Below, piece by piece: positions 46,374-55,456 of a DNA stretch of 64,000 bases (position 1 is the stretch's first letter; each line of letters starts with the position of its first letter). The DNA is from Marinicella litoralis. GTDB lineage: Bacteria; Pseudomonadota; Gammaproteobacteria; Xanthomonadales; Marinicellaceae. Location of the stretch: contig NZ_NIHB01000001.1 of the NCBI RefSeq assembly GCF_002591915.1, positions 1,120,286-1,184,285 on the forward strand. The letters run 5' to 3'. The notes beneath the pieces are model-generated. The model was not told where the DNA came from, ran no database searches, and saw only the letters and a program-made list of their open reading frames with translations. Made by a program: the position numbers and the translations under genes.

Positions 46374-47996
46374 ATGAGTCACGATATCACACATGATGAA
46401 GCATCCCACGGTCACGACCACGATCACAAGCCAAAAGGTTTTGTAAAAAGATGGTTGATGACAACCAATCACAAAGACATTGGTACTTTGTATTTGATTT
46501 TTGCCTTTGCCATGTTTATTTTGGGTGGCGCCATGGCCATGATCATTCGATTGGAATTGTTTCAACCTGGCTTGCAGTTTGTAGAACCTGATTTCTTTAA
46601 CCAAATGACCACGATGCATGCATTGATCATGGTTTTTGGTGCAGTGATGCCAGCCTTTGTTGGTTTGGCCAACTGGATGATCCCATTGATGATTGGTGCG
46701 CCAGACATGGCCTTACCGAGAATGAATAATTGGTCATTCTGGATTCTGCCTTTTGCCTTTACATTATTGGCATCTACTTTATTTATGGAAGGCGGTGCAC
46801 CAGCCGGTGGTTGGACCATGTACCCACCCTTGGTATTGCAAGGTGGGCACAATGTGGCTTACTTGGTATTTGCTGTGCATTTGATGGGTATTTCATCCAT
46901 CATGGGTGCGATTAACGTGATTGCGACCATCATGAACATGCGAGCCCCTAATGTGGGTTATTTGAACATGCCATTGTTCGTTTGGACATGGTTGATTACG
47001 GCATTCTTATTGATTGCAGTGATGCCAGTATTGGCCGGCGCGGTAACCATGTTATTGACCGATCGTTACTTCGACACCAGTTTCTTTAATGCCGCCGGTG
47101 GTGGTGATCCGGTGTTGTTCCAACATATTTTCTGGTTCTTTGGACACCCTGAAGTCTATATCATGATTCTTCCTGCCTTTGGTGTGGTTTCAGAAATCAT
47201 ACCAACCTTTGCACGCAAACCATTGTTTGGTTACGTGTCTATGGTTTATGCGACGGCTGCCATTGCTTTCTTGTCTTTCATTGTTTGGGCCCATCACATG
47301 TTCTCAGTGGGTATGCCATTGGGTGGTGAGTTGTACTTTATGTACGCAACCATGATGATTGCGGTGCCGACAGGGGTGAAAATTTTCAATTGGGTGGCAA
47401 CCATGTGGCGAGGGTCTATGACCTTTGAAACACCGATGTTGTTCTCCTTGGCCTTTGTGATCCTGTTCACCATTGGTGGTTTTTCAGGGGTGATGATGGC
47501 TTTGGCTCCTGTGGATTTACAGTACCATGACACTTATTTCATTGTGGCGCATTTCCATTATGTTCTGGTTACCGGTGCGGTATTCGGCATCATCGCTGGG
47601 GTGTATTATTGGATTCCTAAATGGTCAGGTCATATGTACAACGAACGTTTGGGTAAAATTCACTTTTGGTGGTCAACCATCTCAGTGAATGTATTGTTCT
47701 TCCCACAACACTTTTTAGGTCTGGCTGGTATGCCTAGACGAATTCCAGATTACTCGACTCAATTTGCTGAGTTCAATATGTGGTCATCTATTGGTGGATT
47801 TGCCTTTGGTTTGGCACAAGTGTTCTTCATCTACGTGGTTTGGAAAACCGTGCGTGGTGGCGAAAAAGCCACAGCCCAAGTTTGGGATGGCGCCAAAGGT
47901 TTGGAGTGGACAGTGCCTTCACCAGCTCCGCACCACACATTTGAAGAGTTTGGACCGGTTGATTTGGATAAAATGGCCCATGGTAAAGACCATTGA
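46374..47996 (+). CDS. coxA: Cytochrome c oxidase subunit I
   Basis: A 540-aa subunit I of an A-type heme-copper oxidase with 12 membrane segments. Diagnostic pieces are FWFFGHPEVYIMILPAFG (CuB His and cross-linked Tyr), WAHHMFSVGMP (CuB His pair) and HDTYFIVAHFHYVL (heme a and a3 His). The His-rich N-terminus (HDITHDEASHGHDHDHK) is unusual and could bind metal. The start has GAGG upstream. Confidence 0.97.
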   Translation: MSHDITHDEASHGHDHDHKPKGFVKRWLMTTNHKDIGTLYLIFAFAMFILGGAMAMIIRLELFQPGLQFVEPDFFNQMTTMHALIMVFGAVMPAFVGLANWMIPLMIGAPDMALPRMNNWSFWILPFAFTLLASTLFMEGGAPAGGWTMYPPLVLQGGHNVAYLVFAVHLMGISSIMGAINVIATIMNMRAPNVGYLNMPLFVWTWLITAFLLIAVMPVLAGAVTMLLTDRYFDTSFFNAAGGGDPVLFQHIFWFFGHPEVYIMILPAFGVVSEIIPTFARKPLFGYVSMVYATAAIAFLSFIVWAHHMFSVGMPLGGELYFMYATMMIAVPTGVKIFNWVATMWRGSMTFETPMLFSLAFVILFTIGGFSGVMMALAPVDLQYHDTYFIVAHFHYVLVTGAVFGIIAGVYYWIPKWSGHMYNERLGKIHFWWSTISVNVLFFPQHFLGLAGMPRRIPDYSTQFAEFNMWSSIGGFAFGLAQVFFIYVVWKTVRGGEKATAQVWDGAKGLEWTVPSPAPHHTFEEFGPVDLDKMAHGKDH

Positions 47997-48009
47997 TTGC
48001 TATTGAATC

Positions 48010-48141
48010 ATGAATCAAGACGATAAAAAAACGACAGACCAACGCAAGGCCGCCAGAAAAACAGCATTGATTCTGGGGGCTGTTGCTTTGGGATTTTTTG
48101 CTTGGTCGGTTTATATTGTGATCACTCATGCAAAAGGATAA
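48010..48141 (+). CDS. Cytochrome oxidase small assembly protein (short ORF)
   Basis: A 43-residue ORF that runs from ATG 48010 to TAA 48141 between coxA and ctaG. It encodes a hydrophilic start (MNQDDKKTTDQRKAARKTA) and one membrane segment (LILGAVALGFFAWSVYIVI). This is the place and form of the cytochrome oxidase small assembly protein found in other proteobacteria. It overlaps the ctaG start by 14 bp. Evidence is position, length and the RKTALIL pattern. Confidence 0.6.
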   Translation: MNQDDKKTTDQRKAARKTALILGAVALGFFAWSVYIVITHAKG

Positions 48142-48712
48142 TTCCAACAGAACCAAGGACAACAAAAAAGTCCTGAACATCAGTTTGGTGGTCGCGGTTT
48201 TGATGGTGGGTTTTGGTTTCGCATTGGTGCCCTTGTATGACATCATATGTGACATCACTGGCTTGAATGGAAAAACTGGCGTGATGGCTGCAAGTGATGT
48301 CAAAGAACAGGATGTAGGTCATACTGTGACGGTTCAATTTGATGGCACGGTTAACAGTAATTTACCCTGGTCCTTTCGGCCCAAGCAGTTTTCGATGGAA
48401 GTGATTCCGGGTAAATTGTATTCAACTGAATACATTGCCAAAAACATTTCTGAGGAAGACGTCACTGGACAAGCAGTGCCCAGTGTAGCACCGAATGAAG
48501 CATCTATTTATTTCAGTAAAACGGAATGTTTTTGTTTTACTGAGCAGTTGTTGACTTCAGGTGAAGAAAAACAAATGCCAGTGACCTTTATCGTCAGTTC
48601 AGATTTACCAAAGGACATTGAAGTGTTGACTTTGTCATACACATTTTTTAACAAAAATCGCATGACCACAGCGCAACAAGCTGAGGGCAATGCTAAACAT
48701 GAAAAAATTTAG
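48128..48712 (+). CDS. ctaG: Cytochrome c oxidase assembly protein CtaG (Cox11)
   Basis: A 194-aa membrane-anchored copper chaperone that delivers copper to the CuB site of subunit I. It has one N-terminal membrane segment (about 15-38), then a periplasmic beta-domain. The copper motif CFCF (Cys134 and Cys136) sits in ECFCFTEQ, and PLYDIICDITGLNGKTG is the conserved linker. Its start lies inside the preceding small ORF. Confidence 0.95.
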   Translation: MQKDNSNRTKDNKKVLNISLVVAVLMVGFGFALVPLYDIICDITGLNGKTGVMAASDVKEQDVGHTVTVQFDGTVNSNLPWSFRPKQFSMEVIPGKLYSTEYIAKNISEEDVTGQAVPSVAPNEASIYFSKTECFCFTEQLLTSGEEKQMPVTFIVSSDLPKDIEVLTLSYTFFNKNRMTTAQQAEGNAKHEKI

Positions 48713-48730
48713 TTTTTAGGGGCAATGAGA

Positions 48731-49603
48731 ATGTCAGAATTAAGTAAAGATCAATATTATGTACCGCATTTGGCTAAATGGCCTATCGTTGGTTCGATTG
48801 GATTAACAACCACTGTTTTGGGTGCCATTAATATGCTGAACAGCGAAAACCCTGGCACACCATGGGTGATGTATTTGGGTTTTGCCATCATTTTATTTAT
48901 GATGTTTGGCTGGTTTGGTGACGTCATCAAAGAAAGCGAAAATAATTTATACAACACCCAAGTAGACACTTCATTCCGTATGGGTATGGTGTGGTTCATC
49001 TTTTCTGAAGTGATGTTTTTTGCTGGATTCTTTGGAGCCTTGTTTTATGCCAGAACGTTCTCGGTGCCATGGTTGGGCGGTGAAGGCACTGGTTTGGCGA
49101 CCAATGAAGTGTTGTACCCAGGTTATGAAGGTGTATGGCCGACCAATGGCCCTGGCGATTTGAATGGTCATTATGACATCATCGATCCTTACCATTTGCC
49201 TTTGGTCAACACCCTGCTGTTGTTAACCTCATCGATCACCATCACCATTGCACATCATGCATTGAGAGCCAACAACCGAGCACAAACCATTATATGGTTG
49301 ATTGCTACGGTGATTTTGGGTGCGATTTTCTTATACTATCAAGCTGAAGAGTATATCGAAGCCTATCAACAACTCAATTTGAAATTGTCATCTGGAATCT
49401 ATGGCTCAACCTTTTTCATGTTGACTGGTTTTCATGGTATGCATGTAACCTTGGGTACCATCATGATAGCGATCATAACCATCCGAGTCATCAAAGGCCA
49501 TTTCCGACCTGAAAGTCATTTTGGCTTTGAAGCCGTGGCTTGGTATTGGCATTTCGTTGATGTGGTGTGGTTGGGCTTGTTTATATTTGTTTATATACTG
49601 TAA
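48731..49603 (+). CDS. coxC: Cytochrome c oxidase subunit III
   Basis: A 290-aa subunit III with seven membrane segments. It includes FIFSEVMFFAGFFGALFYAR, the conserved Glu region of COX3, and GFHGMHVTLGTIM and AVAWYWHFVDVVWLGLFIF at the end. Two ATGs are close; 48731 (MSELSKDQYY) is preferred because AGGGG lies 8 nt before it and only 2 nt before the one at 48725. A terminator follows the gene. Confidence 0.95.
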   Translation: MSELSKDQYYVPHLAKWPIVGSIGLTTTVLGAINMLNSENPGTPWVMYLGFAIILFMMFGWFGDVIKESENNLYNTQVDTSFRMGMVWFIFSEVMFFAGFFGALFYARTFSVPWLGGEGTGLATNEVLYPGYEGVWPTNGPGDLNGHYDIIDPYHLPLVNTLLLLTSSITITIAHHALRANNRAQTIIWLIATVILGAIFLYYQAEEYIEAYQQLNLKLSSGIYGSTFFMLTGFHGMHVTLGTIMIAIITIRVIKGHFRPESHFGFEAVAWYWHFVDVVWLGLFIFVYIL

Positions 49604-49630
49604 GCAGATACCACACAATTCATTGCATTT

Positions 49631-49657
49631 AAAACCCATCACTTTGATGGGTTTTTT
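49631..49657 (+). terminator. Rho-independent terminator after coxC
   Basis: Stem AAAACCCATC/GATGGGTTTT, 5-base loop, then further Ts. It separates the structural subunits from the assembly genes that follow, so transcription of the latter may need read-through or its own promoter. Confidence 0.8.
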
Positions 49658-49706
49658 ACATCAAATCAATTAAAATAGCGCGCATTACACACATACCCAC
49701 CTGCAT

Positions 49707-49919
49707 ATGAAATACGTCATCATAGTACTGTTGTTGTTTATTCTGTTTAGTTTGGGCTCTGCCATGTTTTATTTGGTTAAAGGACAAGGGCAAAGCAAAA
49801 ACACAGTGAAGTTTCTTACGGTTCGAGTTGTTTTAAGTGTTTTGCTGTTTTTGTTCATCATTTTGGCAGCCAAGATGGGTTGGATCGAAACCCAGTCACC
49901 CAGTTTTTTACAACCCTAA
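49707..49919 (+). CDS. DUF2909-family twin transmembrane protein
   Basis: A 70-aa protein with two membrane segments (about 4-24 and 38-58) separated by VKGQGQSKNTVKFLTVRV. Length, layout and place between coxC and SURF1 match the DUF2909 twin-TM proteins of oxidase operons. The role is unknown but is presumably tied to oxidase assembly. Confidence 0.8.
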   Translation: MKYVIIVLLLFILFSLGSAMFYLVKGQGQSKNTVKFLTVRVVLSVLLFLFIILAAKMGWIETQSPSFLQP

Positions 49920-49925
49920 ACAACT

Positions 49926-50633
49926 GTGAAAAAATTCCCTTGGTTTTTCAGTTTATTGTGGCTTTGTATCTTGTTGATCATGCTCTGGGCTGGCTTCTGG
50001 CAATTGGGGCGGGCTGAGGAAAAAAGTGCAATCAATGTCAAGATGGCTGAGGCGATTTTCAAGCAGCCAGTCAATACAGATGACTGGGAACAGTTGTCTG
50101 CTTTTGATTCAGTTGCTGTTACAGGTCATTACGCCAACACCCATTTTTTGTTGGACAATCAAATCATGGATGGTCAAGTGGGTCATTTTGTCTACTCGGC
50201 CTTCAAAACCACCCGAGGTATTTGGTTGTTGATCAATCGTGGATGGGTCGCTGATGATCAACAAGATTTTAATGCAACGGGCGCTCAGGTTGCGCTCAGA
50301 GGCTTGGTGGCTGATTGGCCGCGACCAGGTGTTCAATTGGGTGAACAAGTCCTGGAAAATCAGTCGATTCAACATGTGACTTACCTACCACAAGCACAGG
50401 TGCATGGCTTGTTAAAGCAACGCTTGTGCTCAGTAGACGTTGGCCGTGAGTGTGCTATTTTACCCGTGGTTTTGAAATTAGATCCAGCCATGGAACAGGG
50501 TTACCACCGAAAATGGCAACTGCCCAGAATGACGGCTGATAAACATCAGGCCTATGCAGTTCAGTGGTTCACCATGTCGCTGGTGTTGTGCCTCATTTAT
50601 GTGGTTTTTTTGAGAAAAATTTATTCAAGTTGA
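49926..50633 (+). CDS. SURF1-family oxidase assembly protein
   Basis: A 235-aa protein with membrane segments at both ends and a periplasmic domain between them. SURF1 landmarks are MLWAGFWQLGRAEEK, FLLDNQIMDGQVGHFVYS and WLLINRGWVADDQQ, with HQAYAVQWFTMSLVL near the end. It helps insert heme a into subunit I. The start is GTG (49926), 7 bp after the DUF2909 gene. Confidence 0.92.
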   Translation: MKKFPWFFSLLWLCILLIMLWAGFWQLGRAEEKSAINVKMAEAIFKQPVNTDDWEQLSAFDSVAVTGHYANTHFLLDNQIMDGQVGHFVYSAFKTTRGIWLLINRGWVADDQQDFNATGAQVALRGLVADWPRPGVQLGEQVLENQSIQHVTYLPQAQVHGLLKQRLCSVDVGRECAILPVVLKLDPAMEQGYHRKWQLPRMTADKHQAYAVQWFTMSLVLCLIYVVFLRKIYSS

Positions 50634-50639
50634 AATTAT

Positions 50640-51206
50640 ATGCAAGCAAAGACTAAAAACAGGTTAACCATCGTATTGACTGTGTTGTTATTCACCGCGC
50701 CAGTAGTGGTGGCTTATTTACTCAGTTCTGGCTTAATTAAATACCAACCCGATGCGAAAAAGAACAACGGACATTTTGTTTCGCCATTGGTTAAATTGGC
50801 AGACTATTCAGATCAACCATGGGTGGATTCATTGATTGGACATTGGACTTTGATCAGGCGCGTGCCTGAGCCGTGTGCCAACCAATGTCAAGTGATGGAA
50901 GATGAACTTAATCGGTATAAATTGAGTTTAGGGCACAGGTCCAATAAATTGAACTTGATGTTGTTGTCTGATGGTTATCTTGCGGAAAGCCCCGATTTGT
51001 TTCCAAACATCAAAAAAGTCAATATAGCCAAAAACAGCCAATTAAAATCAGTGTTTGATCGCTTGTCTGAAGACTCCTTAAAAGCAGGTCACGGTTTGTA
51101 TGTGGTGGCTCCAGAAGGGTATTTGATGATGTCATTTGCACCAGAAAACACTTCCACTGAAATTATCAGGGATTTATCATTGTTAGTAAAAAGAAAAGGC
51201 GATTAA
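50640..51206 (+). CDS. SCO-like membrane protein of the oxidase operon
   Basis: A 188-aa protein with one N-terminal membrane segment (about 9-29) and a periplasmic domain. The pattern SLIGHWTLIRRVPEPCANQCQVMEDEL gives a CX3C pair like the copper motif of SCO/thioredoxin proteins. The rest follows the weakly conserved transmembrane protein found between surf1 and ctaA in Pseudomonas-type operons. The SCO likeness is inference. Confidence 0.7.
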   Translation: MQAKTKNRLTIVLTVLLFTAPVVVAYLLSSGLIKYQPDAKKNNGHFVSPLVKLADYSDQPWVDSLIGHWTLIRRVPEPCANQCQVMEDELNRYKLSLGHRSNKLNLMLLSDGYLAESPDLFPNIKKVNIAKNSQLKSVFDRLSEDSLKAGHGLYVVAPEGYLMMSFAPENTSTEIIRDLSLLVKRKGD

Positions 51207-51207
51207 G

Positions 51208-52182
51208 ATGAAATATAGACATTTGGCATGGTTTGCAGTTGGGTTAACCCTTTGTGTGGTTGTCTTGGGCGCTTTTGTGCGTTTGTCTGATGCTGGTCTG
51301 GGTTGTCCGGATTGGCCAGGTTGTTATGGTCACTTGGCTTGGCCCAATGAGGTTCATGAAATCGAAAAAGCCAACGAATCATTCACCGAACGTGCTGTGG
51401 AAGTCCACAAGGCATGGAAAGAAATGGTTCATCGTTATTTGGCTGGTATTTTGTCATTGACGGTATTGGCTTTGTTTATTTGGTCTTTCAGGAAACGGCA
51501 TTTGGAGTCATACACCTTGCCACTGATCACCTGTTTTGTGATTTTGTTTCAAGCGGCACTTGGGATGTGGACTGTGACCCTTAAATTACATCCAAGCATT
51601 GTGATGAGTCACCTTTTGGGTGGTTTGACCACCCTGTCCTTATTGGTGTGGTTGGCTTGTTCACGCACACCGAGTATCACGCCTTATCGTTATGCTGGGC
51701 ATGTGAAACGATGGATGGTGGTGGTTGGGTTGGTATTGTTGTTGATGCAGATTGCCCTTGGTGGCTGGACCAGTGCCAACTACGCTGCATTGGCCTGTGT
51801 TGGTTTTCCGCAATGTAATGGTGTTTGGTGGCCTGAAATGGATTTTGTACAAGCCATGGATTTATTTAAACAGTATGGACCTAATTATGAATTTGGAGTG
51901 AAAGACGGCCCCGCCAGAATGGCAATACAAATGATGCATCGCATGGGCTTTGTGGTTGTCACGCTGTATTTTTCTTGGTTGATTTATAAGTTGACCAGAA
52001 ACCGTGAATTGATGCCATTGGGTATAAGCTTGTTGGCCTTATTGCTGATACAAATTGTTTTGGGAATCATCAATGTGACTTATTCTTTGCCATTGGTGGT
52101 GGCCTCCATGCATAATGGTGTCGCTGCTTTGTTGTTGGTCAATATGGTGGTGTTGTTGTACAAAACCCGCCCGTCACAGTAG
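51208..52182 (+). CDS. ctaA: Heme A synthase CtaA (COX15)
   Basis: A 324-aa membrane enzyme that oxidises the C8 methyl of heme O to give heme A. It has eight membrane segments. Conserved pieces are LGAFVRLSDAGLGCPDWPGCYG near the start, EMVHRYLAGILSL, HPSIVMSHLLGG and MMHRMGFVVVTLYF, with the heme-binding His. ctaB follows after 7 bp, so heme O and heme A synthesis are encoded together with the oxidase. Confidence 0.95.
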   Translation: MKYRHLAWFAVGLTLCVVVLGAFVRLSDAGLGCPDWPGCYGHLAWPNEVHEIEKANESFTERAVEVHKAWKEMVHRYLAGILSLTVLALFIWSFRKRHLESYTLPLITCFVILFQAALGMWTVTLKLHPSIVMSHLLGGLTTLSLLVWLACSRTPSITPYRYAGHVKRWMVVVGLVLLLMQIALGGWTSANYAALACVGFPQCNGVWWPEMDFVQAMDLFKQYGPNYEFGVKDGPARMAIQMMHRMGFVVVTLYFSWLIYKLTRNRELMPLGISLLALLLIQIVLGIINVTYSLPLVVASMHNGVAALLLVNMVVLLYKTRPSQ

Positions 52183-52189
52183 ATAAATT

Positions 52190-53098
52190 ATGAGTCAATT
52201 CAAACAATATTTAGAATTAACCAAGCCCAAAGTGGTGTTGTTGATTTTGTTCACTGCCTTGGTTGGTATGCTTTTGTCGATGCGTAATTTTCCGCAATCA
52301 GAATGGATTTTGGTTTTTTGGGGACTGTTAGGTATTGGATTGTCTTCCGGAGCGGCAGCGGCAGTCAACCATTGGGCTGATCAGAAAGCCGATGCCATCA
52401 TGCTCAGAACCCAACATCGGCCATTGCCTAGCGGTGAGTTAAGTGCAGGGAAAGTGTTGTTATTTGCCAGCGTCCTCACCTTAATAGGGATGGGCGTACT
52501 GATTTATTTTGTCAATGTATTGACTGCGGTGCTTACTTTCTTGTCTTTGATTGGCTATGCCTTTGTATACACCTTTTACTTAAAAAGGGCCACGCCACAG
52601 AACATTGTCATAGGCGGAGCAGCAGGAGCCACGCCACCGGTTTTGGGTTGGACCACCATGACCGGTCATGTCACGGCAGATGCACTGATACTGTTTGGTA
52701 TCATCTTTGCTTGGACCCCGCCTCACTTTTGGGCATTGGCGATTTACCGCAAAGAAGATTATGCCAAAGCGGATATTCCGATGTTACCGGTTACCCACGG
52801 GGTTAAATTCACGCAGTTACACATCATTTTATATACGGTGATATTGATCATTGTCACTGTCTTTCCATTTTTAACCGGTATGAGTGGTTTGATTTATTTA
52901 ACCGGTGCTTTGTTGTTGGGAGGTAAATTTTTGTGGATGACACTGGAATTGAGAAGAACCCAATCACCCTTGTTGGCATGGCAAACCTTTAAATATTCAA
53001 TCTGGTATTTGATGTTGTTATTTGCATTTTTATTGCTTGATCATTATGTTCATATGGGTGATGTGATGCCGCGTATGTTTCAGGAGCCCATCATTTGA
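52190..53098 (+). CDS. ctaB: Protoheme IX farnesyltransferase (heme O synthase) CtaB
   Basis: A 302-aa UbiA-type prenyltransferase that adds a farnesyl group to heme B. It starts QYLELTKPKVVLLILFTALVG, has the Asp-rich AAVNHWADQKADAIM motif and the TQHRPLPSGELS segment, and the later ATPPVLGWTTMTGHV and FAWTPPHFWALA. It overlaps the TTG start of tatD (TTGA). Confidence 0.95.
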   Translation: MSQFKQYLELTKPKVVLLILFTALVGMLLSMRNFPQSEWILVFWGLLGIGLSSGAAAAVNHWADQKADAIMLRTQHRPLPSGELSAGKVLLFASVLTLIGMGVLIYFVNVLTAVLTFLSLIGYAFVYTFYLKRATPQNIVIGGAAGATPPVLGWTTMTGHVTADALILFGIIFAWTPPHFWALAIYRKEDYAKADIPMLPVTHGVKFTQLHIILYTVILIIVTVFPFLTGMSGLIYLTGALLLGGKFLWMTLELRRTQSPLLAWQTFKYSIWYLMLLFAFLLLDHYVHMGDVMPRMFQEPII

Positions 53099-53859
53099 CT
53101 GGACTGATTGATTCACATATTCATCTGGATGATGTGCGATTTGATGAAGACAGAAATCAATTGATCAAATCAGCACAGAAGGTTGGTGTTGGTCGTTTCA
53201 TTGTTCCAGCAGTCACGGTTAACAGGTTTCCAGCCGTATTAAAAGTGGCCAAAGAGCATGCAGCCGTTTCGTATACTTTGGGCTTGCACCCTTATTACAT
53301 CAATGAACACAGTGCCACTGATCTGGAGTTTTTGGCACAGTCCTTACATGATTCCGGTGCAGTGGGTGTGGGTGAATGCGGGTTGGATTTTCAGCTGAAG
53401 GAATTGGATCGTGACAGACAAAAGTTGATATTTGAAGCACAGGTGGTGTTGGCGAAACACTTTGCTCTGCCCTTGGTTTTACATGTTCGTGGCGCCATAG
53501 ACGAGGTGTTTAAAATATTAAAGAAGCATGCTTACTTTAACGCCGTGATGCACAGTTTCAATGGTTCAATTGAACAAGCCAGACAAATCATTGATCAAGG
53601 CATTTATTTGGGTTTTGGTCCAGCGGCTTGTAACCCAAATGCACACAAGCTGAAACAGTTGGTTGCCTTTGTGCCGGTAGAACATATTTTGTTAGAAACC
53701 GATGCACCAGACCAGCCTTTTTATGACTGTTTTAATCAACGTAACTTGCCCATTGATTTATGGCGAGTCAATGAAGAAATCGCCAAAATAAAGCACATCG
53801 ATGCTGCTGATTTAGCCAAACAAACCACCTTCAATACCCAACAGTTATTTAAGCTATGA
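53095..53859 (+). CDS. TatD-family metal-dependent hydrolase
   Basis: A 254-aa TIM-barrel hydrolase of the TatD nuclease family. Metal-binding motifs are DSHIHLDD at the N-terminus, GVGECGLDF, LPLVLHVRGA, VMHSFNG and LLETDAPDQP. The start is TTG, overlapping the ctaB stop, and its own stop overlaps the tcdA start. Members cleave DNA or process stalled products; the exact role is open. Confidence 0.9.
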   Translation: MTGLIDSHIHLDDVRFDEDRNQLIKSAQKVGVGRFIVPAVTVNRFPAVLKVAKEHAAVSYTLGLHPYYINEHSATDLEFLAQSLHDSGAVGVGECGLDFQLKELDRDRQKLIFEAQVVLAKHFALPLVLHVRGAIDEVFKILKKHAYFNAVMHSFNGSIEQARQIIDQGIYLGFGPAACNPNAHKLKQLVAFVPVEHILLETDAPDQPFYDCFNQRNLPIDLWRVNEEIAKIKHIDAADLAKQTTFNTQQLFKL

Positions 53860-54590
53860 AAGCAAGATTTGGCGGCATAGAAAGGTTGTATGGTGTGGCA
53901 CAATTAAGTCGATTACAAAACAGCCATGTGGCCATCGTTGGGGTGGGTGGTGTGGGTTGTTGGTCGGCAGAAATGTTGGCCCGAGCGGGTGTGGGTAAAA
54001 TCACCTTGATCGATGCCGATGAATTGTGTGTGACCAACATCAATCGACAAATTCATGCTTTGGACAGTACTGTTGGTCAATCCAAAGTTCAAGTCATGGC
54101 CGATCGCATCAAAGACATCAATCCAGATTGCCAAGTGACCTGTCATGAAACATTTTTTATGGCTAAAAATGCCGATGAATTGTTGCTGGAGTATGATTAT
54201 TTGATTGATGCCATTGATTCAATCAACCATAAAGTTTTGTTATTGGTTGAGTGTCGCAGAAGAAAAATTCCAGTGGTGACTTGTGGTGGGGCCGGTGGTA
54301 AAACCAACCTCTCACGCATTCAAACAGCTGATTTAACCAAAACCAGGGGAGACCGGCTGTTAAGGAAAGTTCGCAAAGAAATGCGCAACAACCATGGCAT
54401 GAAAAAAACCAAGAAATTTAAAATTCAAGCGGTGTTTTTGGATCAAGAAATGCTGTTACCAGGCAGTGATGATAATCAACCAACCAGCCGTAAATTAGAC
54501 TGTGATTCTGGTTATGGCACCAGTCCTATGGTCATCAGCAGCATGGGTATCAGGGCAGCAGATGTGGTGATTTCTCAACTACTGAAGTGA
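53856..54590 (+). CDS. tcdA: tRNA threonylcarbamoyladenosine dehydratase TcdA (CsdL)
   Basis: A 244-aa E1-like (ThiF/MoeB) enzyme that cyclises t6A37 of tRNA. It begins RFGGIERLYG, has the ATP loop GVGGVGCWSAEMLARAGVG and DADELCVTNINRQIHAL, and the DYLIDAIDSINHK and GGAGGKTNLSRI segments. TcdA-type proteins keep KTRGDRLLRKVRKEMR, seen here. ATGA overlap with tatD. Confidence 0.93.
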   Translation: MKARFGGIERLYGVAQLSRLQNSHVAIVGVGGVGCWSAEMLARAGVGKITLIDADELCVTNINRQIHALDSTVGQSKVQVMADRIKDINPDCQVTCHETFFMAKNADELLLEYDYLIDAIDSINHKVLLLVECRRRKIPVVTCGGAGGKTNLSRIQTADLTKTRGDRLLRKVRKEMRNNHGMKKTKKFKIQAVFLDQEMLLPGSDDNQPTSRKLDCDSGYGTSPMVISSMGIRAADVVISQLLK

Positions 54591-54611
54591 TTGATTGTAG
54601 TCATCAGAAAG

Positions 54612-54653
54612 GCAAAAAAATAGCCACTCGATTCATAACAAACCAAGTGGCCA
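54612..54653 (-). terminator. Probable terminator of the BON-LysM gene
   Basis: On the minus strand, GCCACT and AGTGGC arms close a 17-base loop and are followed by TATTTTTTT. It also lies 22 bp after tcdA on the plus strand. Confidence 0.55.
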
Positions 54654-54693
54654 TCCCACACCCTTATAAAGCGGCGTCCCTATTTGAATGATG

Positions 54694-55203
54694 TTATTCA
54701 GGAATTCTTAAAACCTGACCTGGGTAAATCTTATTGGGATCAGATAACATCGGTCTATTGGCTTCAAATATTTTTGGGTATTGACTGGCGTTACCATAAA
54801 ACTCTTTGGCAATCTTACCCAAAGTGTCACCAGATTTTACCGTATAGGTTCTTGATTCCCAGGCTTCTTCACCGGCTTTGCCTTCTTCTGCAGCAGCGGC
54901 TTCGGCTTCGGCTTTCTCTGCCTCAACCACATCACTAGGCGCTTGGCCTAAAATCAGGTTGTCCTGTACCCTCGATACACCTGCGACATTGCCCGCCGTT
55001 AAAACGGCTTTTTCTTTTTGTTCTTGATTGGGTACATAACCAGATAAGGTCACTGTGCCATTGGCGAATTTGGTTTTCAAACTACTGACATCAACACCAC
55101 TGTTTTCAATGTGTTTGATGATTGGTAATGTGACTTCAGCTTCTTTTTCGTCCTTGCCAAAAACTTTAGATCCCGCATCGGCTAAAAAATCAAAAAATCC
55201 CAT
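54694..55203 (-). CDS. BON- and LysM-domain protein (Kbp/YgaU-like)
   Basis: A 169-aa protein. Residues about 25-85 form a BON domain (IIKHIENSGVDVSSLKTKFA, GTVTLSGYVPNQEQKEKA). An Ala/Glu-rich linker follows. Residues about 118-169 are a LysM domain (YTVKSGDTLGKIAKEFYGNA, IYPGQVLRIPE). The layout matches E. coli YgaU (Kbp), a cytoplasmic K+-binding protein. ATG 55203 is preferred over an upstream ATG since AGAGGA stands before it. A K+ role would fit the trk genes nearby, but that is inference. Confidence 0.88.
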   Translation of the reverse strand: MGFFDFLADAGSKVFGKDEKEAEVTLPIIKHIENSGVDVSSLKTKFANGTVTLSGYVPNQEQKEKAVLTAGNVAGVSRVQDNLILGQAPSDVVEAEKAEAEAAAAEEGKAGEEAWESRTYTVKSGDTLGKIAKEFYGNASQYPKIFEANRPMLSDPNKIYPGQVLRIPE

Positions 55204-55456
55204 AATATTCCTCTTATAATGAATGATTGTAATTAGCATATCAACGAATATAGACCAGGTCAATTCAATCCAATGTCATTTTACAATTTGTCACAAGCAA
55301 CAAAAATTGTCATGGCTGGTTTGGTGTAGAATGTATTTTTTGTTATTCTGGCTAATAACAATCAGATCAACAGTTCATGACAGTCATCATTTGACAGTAA
55401 GAGGTCATTTTGACGATAATGATTCAATTATGTGTAAACCGTCGCAGGGGATTTAA

